Shown piece by piece: positions 20,089 through 31,075 of a stretch of DNA of 64,000 bases; position 1 is the first letter of the stretch; the number at the start of each line of letters is the position of its first letter. Source of the stretch: Fragilaria crotonensis (Eukaryota; Bacillariophyta; Fragilariophyceae; Fragilariales; Fragilariaceae). Under the pieces are notes generated by a model. It made no database searches and had not been told where the DNA came from. It was given only the letters and a program-made list of their open reading frames with translations. A program made the position numbers and the translations under genes. Location of the stretch: assembly GCA_022925895.1 (NCBI GenBank), contig JAKSYS010000185.1, forward strand, positions 29,785 to 93,784, in the 5' to 3' direction.

Positions 20089-21943
20089 CTCTTCGATTCT
20101 CGAATGTTTCGAGGATGGGATCCGTTGGAGTGTCTTCTTCTGGTTCTTCAGCGGGGGAAACGGCGGTTAATGCGGTGCTGACGAGGCGTAGGGCGGTTTT
20201 CAAAGTGTCCAAATCGCCATTGCCGTAATTTTCGGGCAGATTGCGAAGGAAGTGGCGGAAGAGCAGGAGTTTCTTTTGGGTTCCTTTCGGTGGCTCTTTT
20301 TCGGGATTGCGGTGAAGATCTTCAAGGGCTTCAACAAGGGAAAGCAGATCTTGGTGGAGGGTTTGTAAACCCTTAGAGTCGTCATGTTCGACGAGTGTTT
20401 CGACAAGGCGGGGAAGGTTGTATGTAACGCCTTCCGGGTTGCGTTCAAGGGCATGAGGGGAGCTTTGTTTTGGCGGCCATGTCAGGTTAATTTTCGAGCA
20501 AGCATGGTCGCGGGTGTTCTTCAAAATAGATTGCAGCTTCTTAAAAGGGCTTGTGTAGACCGTTTTTGGTAGTCCTCTGGTAGTAGTAGTGTCCTTCATC
20601 GTTGTAGTGTTGTCCATAGTATTCGTTGTGTCCGTAGTAGTTAAATCGTTTGTCGTTGTCGTCAATTCGGCCGCGTTGGGGGATCTTGATAGCAATTGTT
20701 TGCTCTTCGACCAGATGAGGGTCGGAATTCGGAAGAAGGGGAGCGCTGCGGGTTTTCTGTCATCATCTTGGTTGTTGGAAAGGAATGGGACAACACTCTG
20801 AGTAGTAGTATCTGTAGGTCGCTCATCTTGGTGGCGAACGGGATCATCCTCGACACGGCGAGGGAAAATAAAGAGTCTGCGCTTCGGAGGGGTCTGGAAT
20901 GCTTCATCAGACATGGGGTAGGCCGCAAAAGTAGGGATGGTGGGGTCGGGACAAGAAGCAATGTTGGTCGATGGACGGTCGACGGCGGCAGTAGTAGTCG
21001 TTGGATCCTTGGTAACGTTGGTAGTTTCTTCAGTTGGCATGCTTACGTTGGTTTCTTCTTCTTCTTCTTCTTCTTCTTCTTCTTCTTCTTCTTCTTCTTC
21101 TTCTTCTTCTTCTTCTTGATGATGATGATGCTTGGGCTTCTTGGAAGTCTTCTTGTCCATTTCAGTAGTAATCACAGTTGAGTCGAGGTCGCGAAATTCC
21201 TCGAGAATAGTATCGATATCGTCGTCGTTGGTGGCGCCACTTTTGTTGGAGAAAGTGCGCTTCTTCTTGGTAATGTTTGGGTCCTTCTTAATCTTCTGAT
21301 CGTCACCAGAAGTAGGGGTAGTCGGGAACATAAGGTTGGCAAGCTTGGATTTCTTTGGGGATCCGTATGCTAAGGCTCCATGGTAGAGGAAAGGGTGAGT
21401 GGGAGTGCCTTCAGGGACTGGACTACTGCCAAGGGTGGCAGGGACATCATTGATGTCATCAAAGGTCTCAGTGTTGACAGGCTTGGCCTTCTTGGGGCGG
21501 GTGGGAGTGGTAGTTGGGGTGTTGGTCTTCATGGTCAAGTCTTTGTTGTTGTTGTTGAACTTCAAGATTTGTTTTGTTGGGCTCTGGTCGTCAAGTTCCT
21601 GAGTTTTGGCGGGAGGTAGTTTCGTAGTTGCACTGTCGCATAACTGTAGTTTTTCAACGGCGTGTCCGAGTGCTAGTGCGGTAGACGTAGACGTTGTCGT
21701 AGTAGTAGTAGGTACGGTAGTGTCGTGCTTCTGGACGGTGCCAGTAGACGAGTAGACCTTCGACGGTAGTGTGCCTCTGATCGGTGGTACAAGGCGAGCA
21801 ACCATGACAGTATTCGTGTAGACGGTACGCGAGTACTGGCCGACAGTACGCTGAAGGACGGTAGGTCCGGGCGTACGCATGACGGACTTGGAGCACAGGC
21901 CACTGGCGGACATGGCTTTGGGCGACGTAGTAGGGTTGACCAT
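19943..21943 (-). CDS. LTR-initiated ORF A (unknown function)
   Basis: The ATG lies inside the 5' LTR. The first 46 codons (MVNPTTSPKAMSASGLCSK and on) are LTR sequence, and the frame then crosses the primer-binding site into the internal region. The 666-residue protein is Thr/Lys/Pro-rich and low in hydrophobic residues. Near residues 275-297 it carries a glutamate tract encoded by a (TTC)n microsatellite, preceded by HHHH. The C-terminal 150 residues look more ordered (LVETLVEHDDSKGLQTLHQDLLSL region, helical). No known family fits. Because the start is in the LTR, the ORF can be transcribed only if transcription begins upstream within the LTR. Confidence 0.55.
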   Translation of the reverse strand: MVNPTTSPKAMSASGLCSKSVMRTPGPTVLQRTVGQYSRTVYTNTVMVARLVPPIRGTLPSKVYSSTGTVQKHDTTVPTTTTTTSTSTALALGHAVEKLQLCDSATTKLPPAKTQELDDQSPTKQILKFNNNNKDLTMKTNTPTTTPTRPKKAKPVNTETFDDINDVPATLGSSPVPEGTPTHPFLYHGALAYGSPKKSKLANLMFPTTPTSGDDQKIKKDPNITKKKRTFSNKSGATNDDDIDTILEEFRDLDSTVITTEMDKKTSKKPKHHHHQEEEEEEEEEEEEEEEEEEEEETNVSMPTEETTNVTKDPTTTTAAVDRPSTNIASCPDPTIPTFAAYPMSDEAFQTPPKRRLFIFPRRVEDDPVRHQDERPTDTTTQSVVPFLSNNQDDDRKPAALPFFRIPTLIWSKSKQLLSRSPNAAELTTTTNDLTTTDTTNTMDNTTTMKDTTTTRGLPKTVYTSPFKKLQSILKNTRDHACSKINLTWPPKQSSPHALERNPEGVTYNLPRLVETLVEHDDSKGLQTLHQDLLSLVEALEDLHRNPEKEPPKGTQKKLLLFRHFLRNLPENYGNGDLDTLKTALRLVSTALTAVSPAEEPEEDTPTDPILETFENRRDESAVLDVGTLQNSETDNPRISSLAGHLSPTKFTRSPGKRPPTVSEPS
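21053..21117. repeat. (TTC)n microsatellite in ORF A
   Basis: About 21-22 uninterrupted TTC/CTT units. On the minus strand they encode the glutamate tract of ORF A, so length changes would alter only the tract length and not the frame. Confidence 0.95.
21787..21804 (-). other. Primer-binding site of the copia element
   Basis: Immediately inside the 5' LTR the minus strand reads TGGTTGCTCGCCTTGTAC. The initial TGG pairs with a tRNA CCA end, as expected for reverse transcription priming. I could not match the remainder to a particular tRNA from memory. Confidence 0.6.
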
Positions 21944-22305
21944 GGTGAATGTAAGTAGTACAAATGTGTAGATATGTAGTGGAACAATAGGAGGGAAGTA
22001 AAGGCCTTTACTTTGTGTGTTAATGGAAGTTGTAGATGTAGAATAATGAGAATAGAAGTGGGGGAACCAAATGATGAAAAAGTGAGGTGCAGATGAGACT
22101 CCGAGGCTAATGTAGATGGCATCCGATTTAGTACCAGGGGTCGTGTGTAGACCGGTACGTAGAAATGAGATGGCATCTACATTAGGCCGGATGGCATCTC
22201 AAATTCAAATGGTTACGCGGGACAAGAGGTCTGATTCTCAGGAGCTAGTGTTGTGACGGAAAGTGGTCAGACGACTCATGACGGTGCAACAGTAGATCTC
22301 TATCA
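21805..22305 (-). repeat. 5' LTR of the copia element
   Basis: This 501-bp copy starts TGACAG and ends CTATCA on the plus strand. It contains the ATG of ORF A at 21943. It lies about 200 bp ahead of the plus-strand methyltransferase gene, so the insertion may have placed an LTR in that gene's upstream region. Confidence 0.93.
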
Positions 22306-22506
22306 GAACCATACGTACTGCAGTGTTCCGAGTTACTGGGTACCGCTCACGGCGCTGACTCCCACCGTCGACCGTTACCCGTTTCGGGAGACGCAAGACG
22401 GCATAATGTCCAAGGGCGAACCAGACTTTTTCTCTCTCACTCTCAGTTGTGGATCAAGACATCATTGGCATCAGCACAAACATTGCCCTCCGCGACGAGC
22501 AATCAT

Positions 22507-23612
22507 GACAACCTTCTCTTCCACATCACGGTCATCCCCATCGTCTAGTGATGCTACACTTCGACCCTTTGAATGGCTCACTTCATCTCAGAGTGTACTG
22601 CCAATTATTGAATCCTTGAATTTGAACAAAAAAGATTGCACTTCATCTTGGTTGTGGTTCGTCGACCTTGGGAGAAACCATGGTAAATGAGTTGGACTTT
22701 GAATACGTCCTCAATATTGATAAGGATTCAGAGACGTTGGATCGAATGCGACGACGATGGGAGGAAAGGAATAAGAAGACTACGTCGTCGTCGTCGTCGT
22801 CCGCCAGTAGCAATCAACAATCACGTCACCATCAACAACAACGTCTGGAATACCAAGTGGTGGACTTTGGTTGTCCGCCGCCGGGTGTTGATGAAATGCC
22901 ACATTCTCCCTATCCTCTCATTGTGGAGAAATCAACACTCGACTGCACTCTCTGTAGTTCGGACGCTTCGACGGGATTGCTTTCCTTGGTCTACCAACAC
23001 TTGGCAGTCGGTGGATACTACGTACTCATATCCTTCAATTCCTTGGAATTGTTGTTGCCGCTGCTACGAGATTTGCCGGGTGCAAATTGGACTGTATCAC
23101 ATTATGAAATGGCGAGACAGGTGGAAGATTTGAATGGGTGTTTTATCAACACGAACAAGTCAGAGTCGGCGTGTGCCAGTATTGAATCTCAAGTACCCGA
23201 TACGGACCTGTCCACTCGATCACTACGTGTGATTGTCTGTCAAAAGAATGAATCCACAATGGGAATGTCGTCGTCGTCGTCGTCAGTATCGCATTCGAAG
23301 GACCATGATGTGTTGGATTGGGATGCTGTCCAACATCACATTGTCACGACCAACAACATTTGGTACCGAACCATCCATCCACTCTTGACGGACACCCGAC
23401 AACGTGAAATCGAAAACTTGTTCGGAGATAACTCATCACTTCGATCACTTTTGGAATGCTATCAAATCTTATTCAGTGACGCAGAACGACAGGACTTGAC
23501 ATACGATTTCTTTATAGAAGATTGGCATGCCTATCAAGAGAGTCATCCAAACATTTCCGTAACCGAAATGAACTTGACAACTGCATTGGATTTTTTGAAG
23601 GAAATGCAATAG
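22507..23612 (+). CDS. Class I SAM-dependent methyltransferase (METTL13-like)
   Basis: The N-terminal part (from the ATG at 22507, through RPFEWLTSSQSVLPII) and the main part (22668-23612) are in different frames. In the second frame, just upstream of 22668, the code reads KIALHLGCGSSTLGE, a clear motif I for SAM binding. It is followed by NIDKDSETLDRMRRRW (motif II) and VEKSTLDCTLCSSD, which resembles the DKGTLDA segment of METTL13-type protein lysine methyltransferases. The frames join if one A of the AAAAAA run at about 22628 is surplus. Serine runs come from (TCG)n stretches. The C-terminal 100 residues are helical and unassigned. The substrate is unknown. Confidence 0.7.
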
Positions 23613-23741
23613 GCAATTCGAACAAGTCTATAAGTGATTTACTACGAGCGCAGTCTTGATTTCAAAAGCATGGCGAGCGTGCGTTTTCATGCAAATCATG
23701 CTCTGCATCGGTTCCGAATTGTTTTTGTTCGCCTCGGCACT

Positions 23742-25771
23742 TTACGCCAAGGTCCTGCGCTGTGAAGTGCGTTGCAATGTCTTGCGTGGCTTTTTGGGAG
23801 CTTGACAGACTGTGGGTGGTGGTGACAATGGCTGTAATTCTTGGTCCAGGATGTGCGTCAAATGTCGAATTTTCTCTGATACCATGACCTCTTCTACGAA
23901 CGATGGTCTCGGCGCGACCGCAGGCTTTCTCGGTGTCATGAATTCCGAATGCGAACTGCCATCATCTGAATCAGCGTCGCTATCATCGTCGGCATTGCCA
24001 TAATAATCCAGGTAGACAGAGCTGTCGTCACTATCATGTGAAGCATCGTCGCTGGATGGGGAGGTTCCTCCAGTTTCAAACGACGCCGCAATACCGAGTA
24101 TACCTCCTTCTTCTTTCGCCTTGAGCGGAGATCCTTGAACCTTCCAACAATGAGCATCCTCGTAGAACTGTGACATGTACTGTTGGTATTCCTTGAATTC
24201 TCGCCGCGTCTCTTCCTCTCGGGTTCGTTTTCGACCACGGATGGTGGCATTGTACAGTGCCGCTCTCAGCGTCACCATGATGAGTCCAAGGATAGTAATG
24301 GCCATGCCGGATCCAAACATCCATGAGAGACCAGTGACTGCTTCATTGCACGGTGCTCCATAAAAGATACCATACATAATTGGAGTGATTGTGGCACAGT
24401 CAGATACGTCTAACGCAAGCTGAATGTTGGCTTGCGCCACATCCAAGCTTTCGGCAATTTGATCCAAACCGTCGACCAGAGGAGTAATATCCGCACCGCA
24501 TACAAGACTGACTTGATCGATACCCACCTCATCAATCACTCGCAACGAATCTTTTGCTTGAGTCATCGTCGATCGAATCTGTGGAACAAATGCCTTGACA
24601 AAATCAAATGGATTTTCGGTGGTGCAGTCCTGGCAATCGATAGAGTTGGAGTGTGAGTTTCAATCCAATGTGCGAGTAACGCATTGCACTCTCTAAAAAA
24701 AGAACGTACATTCATGTAGTAGTCAAATGCTTGATACATGACATCTGATTTTGAGGCAACATGGCTCAATACAATTTCCTCCATGGTTCCTTTGGGACTG
24801 AGGTTAATGGAACTTGCATTAACACCACGTCCAGCGCAAAAATCAGCATTTGCCGACGCCATGACGCCAAACGTGGGGGCTCCGACAGAAGCCACAATCA
24901 ATAAAACAATGAACAATGGCATCAAGAACCAAACCAGCATAAATCTCAAGGGAAAAAAGATGATATTGCAACGCGTGAGAATTACACCCGCCAAGAAAAA
25001 GAAATTGACAATAGCCATAATCATCAAGAAAAACTTTGGAATCCAATCATTGTCGTATATGAATTCGAATGTGTGATTGATCGATGTCGTCAAGCTGCTT
25101 ATCGTCGTCAATCCTTGTCGGGCGTAGACAACGTTTTCATCAACCAACCGATCCAGATCATCCAACGTACGTGAAAGGTGGTTGCCGACACCAACAAAGG
25201 CGACGGCAACCGAAGCATTGAAAGTCGGACTGGTGGTGCTGTTATTCAAGTTTGGACAGTGTCGATCCAGACTGAACATTCCTGCTTGATCCATTCTTCG
25301 GATCCTATCTCGTTCCGTCAAGAGCGTCTCCATGATCCCAAAGGCCCGGACCGTCAGTCGCTGAATATCATCGTTGATCACGTCAACACGATCAAGTCCC
25401 GTGACAAAGGTAGATAGTCCTCTCGTGAGGAAGACAAAAATCAAAACTGGAATCAATATAGATGACATGATAAAGCCTGATTGGATTCTCCAAGATTGTT
25501 TGACCATTCTTTCCAAATGCGGTTTGAGGTCGCGTCGATGTTTTTTAATGTATTGTACATCAATGACAGAACCTCCAGCAGCCCAGCCGATAGGTTTGTT
25601 TCTGTGTCTGATATCATTATTGTTTGCGATGACGTTTTTGGGATCCCTGACAAGCAATTTCAAGAGAAGTAAAACAAGGAGCCACAGGAGGAGCAAGGTT
25701 GTTAGGAAGAATCCGAAGGCAACAAGTCCTTGAGCGTAGTCGACTTTAAGTAACGGATCGGGAGAGAACAA
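23742..25771 (-). CDS. Five-TM membrane protein, paralog 1 (5TM-1)
   Basis: Two exons: 25771-24710 and 24629-23742, with an 80-bp intron (GTACGT...CAG). Across the junction the text reads YYMN then DCTTENPFDF, matching paralogs 2 and 3. Hydrophobic segments at about residues 15-40, 101-121, 239-265 and 272-300, and one near GSGMAITILGLIMVTL, give five TMs with two large outside loops carrying Cys and N-glycosylation sites. This topology is shared by Tweety and prominin proteins, but I cannot prove homology. The cytoplasmic tail is acidic, then Pro/Lys-rich. The listed start is a TTG. The same frame continues upstream (RWGHSNTFSHLFS, matching paralog 2). An ATG at 25917 would reach it after a one-base slip near 25803. 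Confidence 0.75.
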
Positions 25772-25917
25772 ATGACTGAAAGTATTCGAATGTCCCCATC
25801 GAAAGGTTCGGTGCAGCTGCAGGACTGTTGCAGTGGGCGCCTAATGGTTGAAAAGGAGTGTAGACAAAAGTGAGTGTGATGATGAGATGCATGTTCTTGC
25901 AGCTTGTCACGAGTCAT

Positions 25918-26523
25918 GCATTACTGTTGTAGCACTCCGGCATTGTACTGCTACGTGTGAAGTGAGAACCATGCCCTCGACAACGCCGATGATGGAATAA
26001 TGAAACCACTCCATGGCTTCAATCTCAGGAATCCTCGGATTACAAACTCACATGTGTTCGCAGAGTCGCGTTCATCGTTTGGTCTTGTTATAGCTGCTGA
26101 TCTTTGTGAATGGAGTGAAACGCAGTGGATGGCGTATGATCAAGGATCAAGGTTCTACTCGGAGTACAAATATTCCGCACAGCACAATTGCGTTTCCTAT
26201 TTTGCAATGGGCAACCACTGCAACAACGCAAACCCAACAAACAACTTTCATCCAGGATAGAAATTCAAAATTGGCTACATTTTTCAAAACAAACGGCTGT
26301 TCGACATCGGGGAACGGGAGGCCGTGTATGTCCCCTAATCGAGCCGATCGAGCTGTTATAAAAAAATCGACTCCATAAATTATATTGCAAATTAACTTAC
26401 ACGTCAACTTTACCTACAAACCTAAGACTGTTCCTCTGGGGACAGAAATACCGTACAGTGTACCAGTAGTAAGTAGAACTCAGTACTCCCGTAGAACACT
26501 GCAGGTGATGGCCGGCTCGCTTA
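25918..26523. other. Intergenic spacer with dispersed repeat
   Basis: No gene is supported. Bases 26320-26490 resemble 39435-39640 over most of their length (shared ATGTCCCCTAA, then ACATCAACTTTWCCTAC and GGACAGAAATA-like blocks), so an old dispersed repeat is present. The spacer should also hold the 5TM-1 promoter. Confidence 0.5.
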
Positions 26524-27986
26524 GAGCATCTCTTATTTTTAATTTTTATGGTGGGGGGTGTTAAAGCAAAATTATATACCCCGGGTGTAAAATTTAGACC
26601 CTCGTCGAAAAGTAAAAAAACGCAATTCTTATGGTTAAAGCCGTGGTACGGGTACCGTTGGGGTATGGTACTATCGCTTTTAAGCATATACTGTACTACC
26701 ATCTACTCTAACGGTAGAATACTTCCTTCAAGTTTTTACACAGCATCTTAAGGCCGGTGCTTACAGCGAACGAAACGTCCCGCAAAACAGAACGCCGCGT
26801 CTATTCCGGGGAAAAATGGTCCTTACAGCCCCCAAAACTGCCCCCGAATGGCGCGCGCGTTTCGGGAATCCGGGTACTTTTGATCGAAACCACAGAACGC
26901 CGCGGGCGTTCTGTGTGAAAGCCGGGTTCGCACGAAACGCAACAACCGAGTTTGTATATGAAGTGCTACGTAATTAGAACACGGACTAAATGGGACCAGG
27001 CATGGGACGGTGTGGTACTACAGTATGCTGTGCCAATGGAGTATAATGCGAGTTGCGGTGCGCGGGCAGGCGGCTATTCTTGTCTTCGGAACTCATCGGA
27101 TTGTCACCGATAACCGCATCCGATAGATAAGCTCATCGTTTGATCCGAGACGGCAAATCGTAGCATCCGAACGAAACGAGCGCCTGCCTTTCTTTCACGA
27201 GCCGCGCGGCATGTCTGTTGAGTGCTTCTTGCGGTTTTTTGGCCCATTTGCTCATGGCGGCAAATTTGTTCGACGAACGAAGTGACAAGCGACAAACGAG
27301 ACGACTGATCCACATGATACCTTTAGTACATTTTTAACGCAACTACTTCCAACGCCTGATTTCTTTTACACTTATACATGTCAGAATAGTATATATAAAA
27401 TGCTCTCCAATTCTGCGGTTTTGTGGTTATTTCTAGGGAGTACGCCTGTAAGGACCATATTTCACGTTTTCACAGAACAGAACGGGACGTCCGTTCTGCC
27501 GAAAACGTTTCGTTCACTGCAAGCACCGGCCTAATCGAAGTGGATTGACCGACACATTGATGTTCTCACATGCATGTTTGCTTGCCTCTTTGTTGCTCCA
27601 ACAACACTTCCAGCAGCACGGGATTCGAGATCGTCGTTGCCTTCGTCGTGTTGCCCCCTTCGTGGGAGAGCTCGTTTTACGACAACTGTCAACGGTGCTG
27701 GTCTCTTCTTGGTGTCATGAACCCCTGGTCACTGGTTTCACACGGAATGAAATGGTGATGACAAGCAATCTTGTATAACAATGGTGTTAAAATTCACGTA
27801 GAAACTGATTTTTACCACCGAAGTAAATGATACAGTACTGACCCCCCAGGGTCAAATCTCGGAGATTTGACCCTGGGTATAAAAAAAAGTCTATTATTTG
27901 ACCCCCAAAATCCTTGTACCCCTCATAGAATTGCTTTTTAATTTTTATGTGAAACACGATTGAGTTATCCCTCCATAGAGATGCTC
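26524..27986. mobile_element. GAGCAT-type MITE, copy 1 (interrupted)
   Basis: The ends are inverted repeats: GAGCATCTCT at the left, and AGAGATGCTC at 27977-27986. TTA lies on both outer sides (26521-26523 and 27987-27989). A 3-bp TTA duplication is the mark of PIF/Harbinger elements. It is split by another MITE at 26752-27531; without that insert it is about 680 bp and resembles copy 2 in both halves. It encodes no protein. Confidence 0.8.
26752..27531. mobile_element. Tourist-like MITE nested in GAGCAT copy 1
   Basis: The element begins GGCCGGTGCTTACAGCGAAC and ends with the imperfect complement (CACTGCAAGCACCGGCC). It is flanked by TAA on both sides (26749-26751 and 27532-27534). The inverted similarity continues inward for about 70 bp, with the block ATGGTCCTTACAG on both arms. 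GGCC ends with TAA duplications are typical of Tourist-like PIF/Harbinger MITEs. It is 780 bp long with no transposase; short minus-strand ORFs at 27104-27315 are unassigned. Confidence 0.82.
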
Positions 27987-27989
27987 TTA

Positions 27990-28641
27990 GAGCATGTCTT
28001 ATCGTAAAGTGTAAAGTTAATTTTATACCCTGGGTATAAAATTTAGACCCTTCTAAAAAAATTAAAAGACGCAATTCTTATGGTAAACGCCGTATACCCT
28101 TGAGCGAAATACATAATCGAAGTAGTCGTATGGGTACCGTTGTACGACAGTACGACTACGTGTCAATGAAACATGACATCACCCTGATGACTATCCACGA
28201 ACAAAGTGCACTGTGTCATCACAACTTGTTCTTCATCAATCAAACTCCTTTCATTGATTGAAAAATCATCATTCACAATGGATGATAATGGGAGTGGTGT
28301 CTTGGTGAGGAGTTCCTGGTGGAGTTGCCATCTTGGTTGTGCATTCCTTGTGAATGTGATGAATCACTCGGAATGAAATGGTGACAACAAGCAATCTGGT
28401 ATAATGATGGTGTGAAAATTCATGTAGAAACTGTACATTTTACCACTGGAGCAATGATACAGTACTATACCCCGAGGGGTGCAAAAATTTATACCTAGGT
28501 ATAAATTTCGAGAATTTATACCTAGGTATAAAAAAAAGTCTAAAATTTGACCCCCAAAATCCTTGTACCCCCCCCCATAAGAATTGCGTTTTTGAAATTT
28601 TTCGAAACACGATTGACTTATACCCATGATAAGACTTGCTC
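27990..28641. mobile_element. GAGCAT-type MITE, copy 2
   Basis: The element begins GAGCATGTCTTATC and ends GATAAGACTTGCTC, flanked by TTA on both sides (27987-27989 and 28642-28644). The left TTA is shared with copy 1, so the two elements are back to back. Both contain the block CGCAATTCTTATGG in their left arm and its complement in the right arm, and AT-rich palindromes around TATACCTAGGTATA. It is 652 bp and non-coding. Confidence 0.85.
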
Positions 28642-28814
28642 TTAGGGGAAATACACGGGCTCCCGACGTTATTGCTCTCGAGTATGAGATCGGGTTAAAT
28701 GACATCATCGTACTGTACTCGGTGTAGACCGAGTTTCATACAGGACTGCATACCAACAAATCACATGATACTCCTTCTCTGTATGATATGTTCGGCCAGA
28801 AGAGCAGTTGTGAC

Positions 28815-30110
28815 CAGGGATAGGGAAATAACTACTACTGAAACCGGTAACCAAAAACTGCGGTTATTTTGCATGACCAGTAACCAGAATTTTGGATATC
28901 AGGTTAACTGTAACTTTTTGCGTCTGAGTATCAATAACCACCAACTGCAACGTCCTGGTATACTAACCGTATACCGTAAGGTATGGTTAACAACCACCGG
29001 ACAGTGGCAGTAGTTATTTTGAAATCGGTATTGTTGGAATACTGTAGTGTACATTGAACATTAACCATGTGATTGCAGTCAATTAGTGATTGTAACATGA
29101 GGATGCAACTGAAAGAAGGTGCACTTTCTTGCATTTGAAGGATTCAGAAAGGCATCAGGGTGGTCCCCTTCAAAAGGCACAATCATCATCAACTGTGCCG
29201 GAAGATCCTGCTGCCTGCTCTGCAAGTTTTCCTTCTCCAGCACACCAGAGGAGGTATACCCAATTACCTGTACAAAAATGGCAGGAGGGATGAATTTTCT
29301 CAACCACCTTTGAAAATGCAATGGTGAGGACTTTGTCATTGTGCTGAGGATGTCCCTCAGAAGGAGTATAACAATAACAACAATGGTGGCCTCAGTAGTT
29401 ATGAATTGAAACATAATATAGTATAGTAATGAAGAACTCACCAGAAGGATTTCTTCTTAAGTGTAATTCTGTTTTCAAGGCATTATGAAAGCATATAATT
29501 GCACTCCTATCAAATGAGTCCATGATGGTTCTGGCTGAGCACACAAGAAGCAAGAAGTTCATTGTGGAATTTGATGGATAGAGAGATGACCTGAAGACTT
29601 GCTCCTTCTGTGTGATTTTGTGTCCTCTTTGTAGCCTCTGGCTTTCAGAAGATTTGTCACCTCCAATTATGATGTTCTTGACCAGCATTCTAACAACAAG
29701 AACTTCGGACTGGCTCTGGATTTAGCAGATCTTGGCTGGTGCTGTAGTAAGCCTGTGGTGGTCTTCCTTGGTTGTCTGCCTGCTTGCATATCTTTCTTTG
29801 GTGGCCACGGCCACAAAGTGCTTCTTTGTCCATGACTTTGGGAAGCTCCTCGGTGTGGTCAAAGTGTGGCGCATCAACATCATACTGCTGAATCAATGAG
29901 CTCATCACGTATACTGGTATATACCGAACTAAAATTAGAACAACAGTATACTACTGAATGTCTCAAGATAACAACGGTATTATAGAATACTGACCAATGA
30001 TTCAGGGGGCATTAAAGTAACTAACCAATATTGTTCTGGAATACTGATATCTGACTGATACACCTGAAAACCGATTTCGGAAGGCTGCAGTATAATTTTT
30101 CCAATCCCTG
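28815..30110. mobile_element. hAT-type element with gene-like interior
   Basis: The ends are CAGGGATAGGGAAA and, inverted, TTTTTCCAATCCCTG. The 8 bases outside are identical (GTTGTGAC at 28807-28814 and 30111-30118), which is the hAT hallmark together with the CAGGG terminus. At 1296 bp it is too short for a full transposase. The minus strand at about 29079-29908 contains protein-like frames, with a canonical donor (CCTTCTG|GTGAGT near 29436). I found no hAT transposase motif. Confidence 0.78.
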
Positions 30111-30894
30111 GTTGTGACGAGTGTGACCCTACATATTGGAATACGTTCCACAGAAGTACTCGAGTACTGTAGCACAAGGTTAACCATTGATTACCTGTCA
30201 AAGACACGAACTCACTCACTGCATACAAGTACCACTTTTTGTTATTCGAATTGAGTGGACCCGTCAAACGATGAGGGAGGAGGCAGTCCCTTTGGACAAT
30301 GGCAACGGCACATCAATCGATTGAATGTGTCAAAGAAAGTTGTGACTCAAGAACAACAAAAATTGATTGATACAATGGCAATGACAACAATGATGGCAAC
30401 AACTTGACGGCAAAAGAAAAATGACGATTGACACAGGTGAAGACAGCTTGACTAAGAAAACAAAAATCTATCATATGAAATCCAACAATTGATTGATAGT
30501 GTAAAGGATTACAGCTCAATGACCAGAACATGATGAGAGTGAATGAGAAAAAACGGGAACGATGACGCGAACACAAATGAGAATGAGCGATGATCCATCG
30601 CATGCGTTCATGATGGCAAGAATGGAAAAACAACAAGTTTGACGAGCACAAATCACGACAGCAGTCATGACTCCACCTAAATGATGATCAATAGCGCAAT
30701 AGCAACAAAAGGGTCAAATGTGAAAGGCGAGGTTGTTAACCAGCACTGTAATACAAATATGTACCAGGTTCAATAGCATATAGTACATAGATGACATACC
30801 GTCGTTACGAAACAAAATCATCGAAAAGTATGCTGGCACGTAAAGAACAGGTAATGCGTAATCGTACCACTCAATTTACTACTTCATTCATTGC

Positions 30895-31075
30895 TTCAAT
30901 CTTCAATGGTGTATGGTGCTCGTCCGAAATGATGTCAACTTTTTGCATAAAGATCACAGACAAACTGACATGAGTCACAGTGTGAATGTAGCATCAGTGA
31001 TAAAATTCTATTGGTTAGTTTTTTATTTGAATGGGTAGGACAAAACGAGGGGCGCGAGAATCTGGACCCGGCACC
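30895..31075. repeat. Relic related to the MITE at 48972-49740
   Basis: The segment matches 49385-49560 at high identity, for example ACAAACTGACATGAGTCAC, GATAAAATTCTATTGGTTA and GACAAAACGAGGGGCGCGAG in the same order and spacing. I could not find intact terminal repeats around it, so it is a decayed copy. Confidence 0.75.

Larger units (their letters stand above)
10764..22305 (-). mobile_element. Ty1/copia-type LTR retrotransposon, 11.5 kb
   Basis: Two direct repeats of about 500 bp bound the element. Both begin TGACAG and end CTATCA on the plus strand, giving the usual TG...CA ends. Read on the minus strand the order is 5' LTR, primer-binding site, ORF A, ORFs B-E, gag, pol (protease, integrase, reverse transcriptase, RNase H), polypurine tract, 3' LTR. 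Integrase before reverse transcriptase is the copia order. The LTRs differ by roughly one substitution and three small indels, which points to recent insertion. The five bases outside the two ends (AACTT and GAACC) do not match, so no target-site duplication is visible. About 5 kb of extra coding sequence ahead of gag makes it far longer than ordinary copia elements. Several ORFs are split by single-base shifts. Confidence 0.93.
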
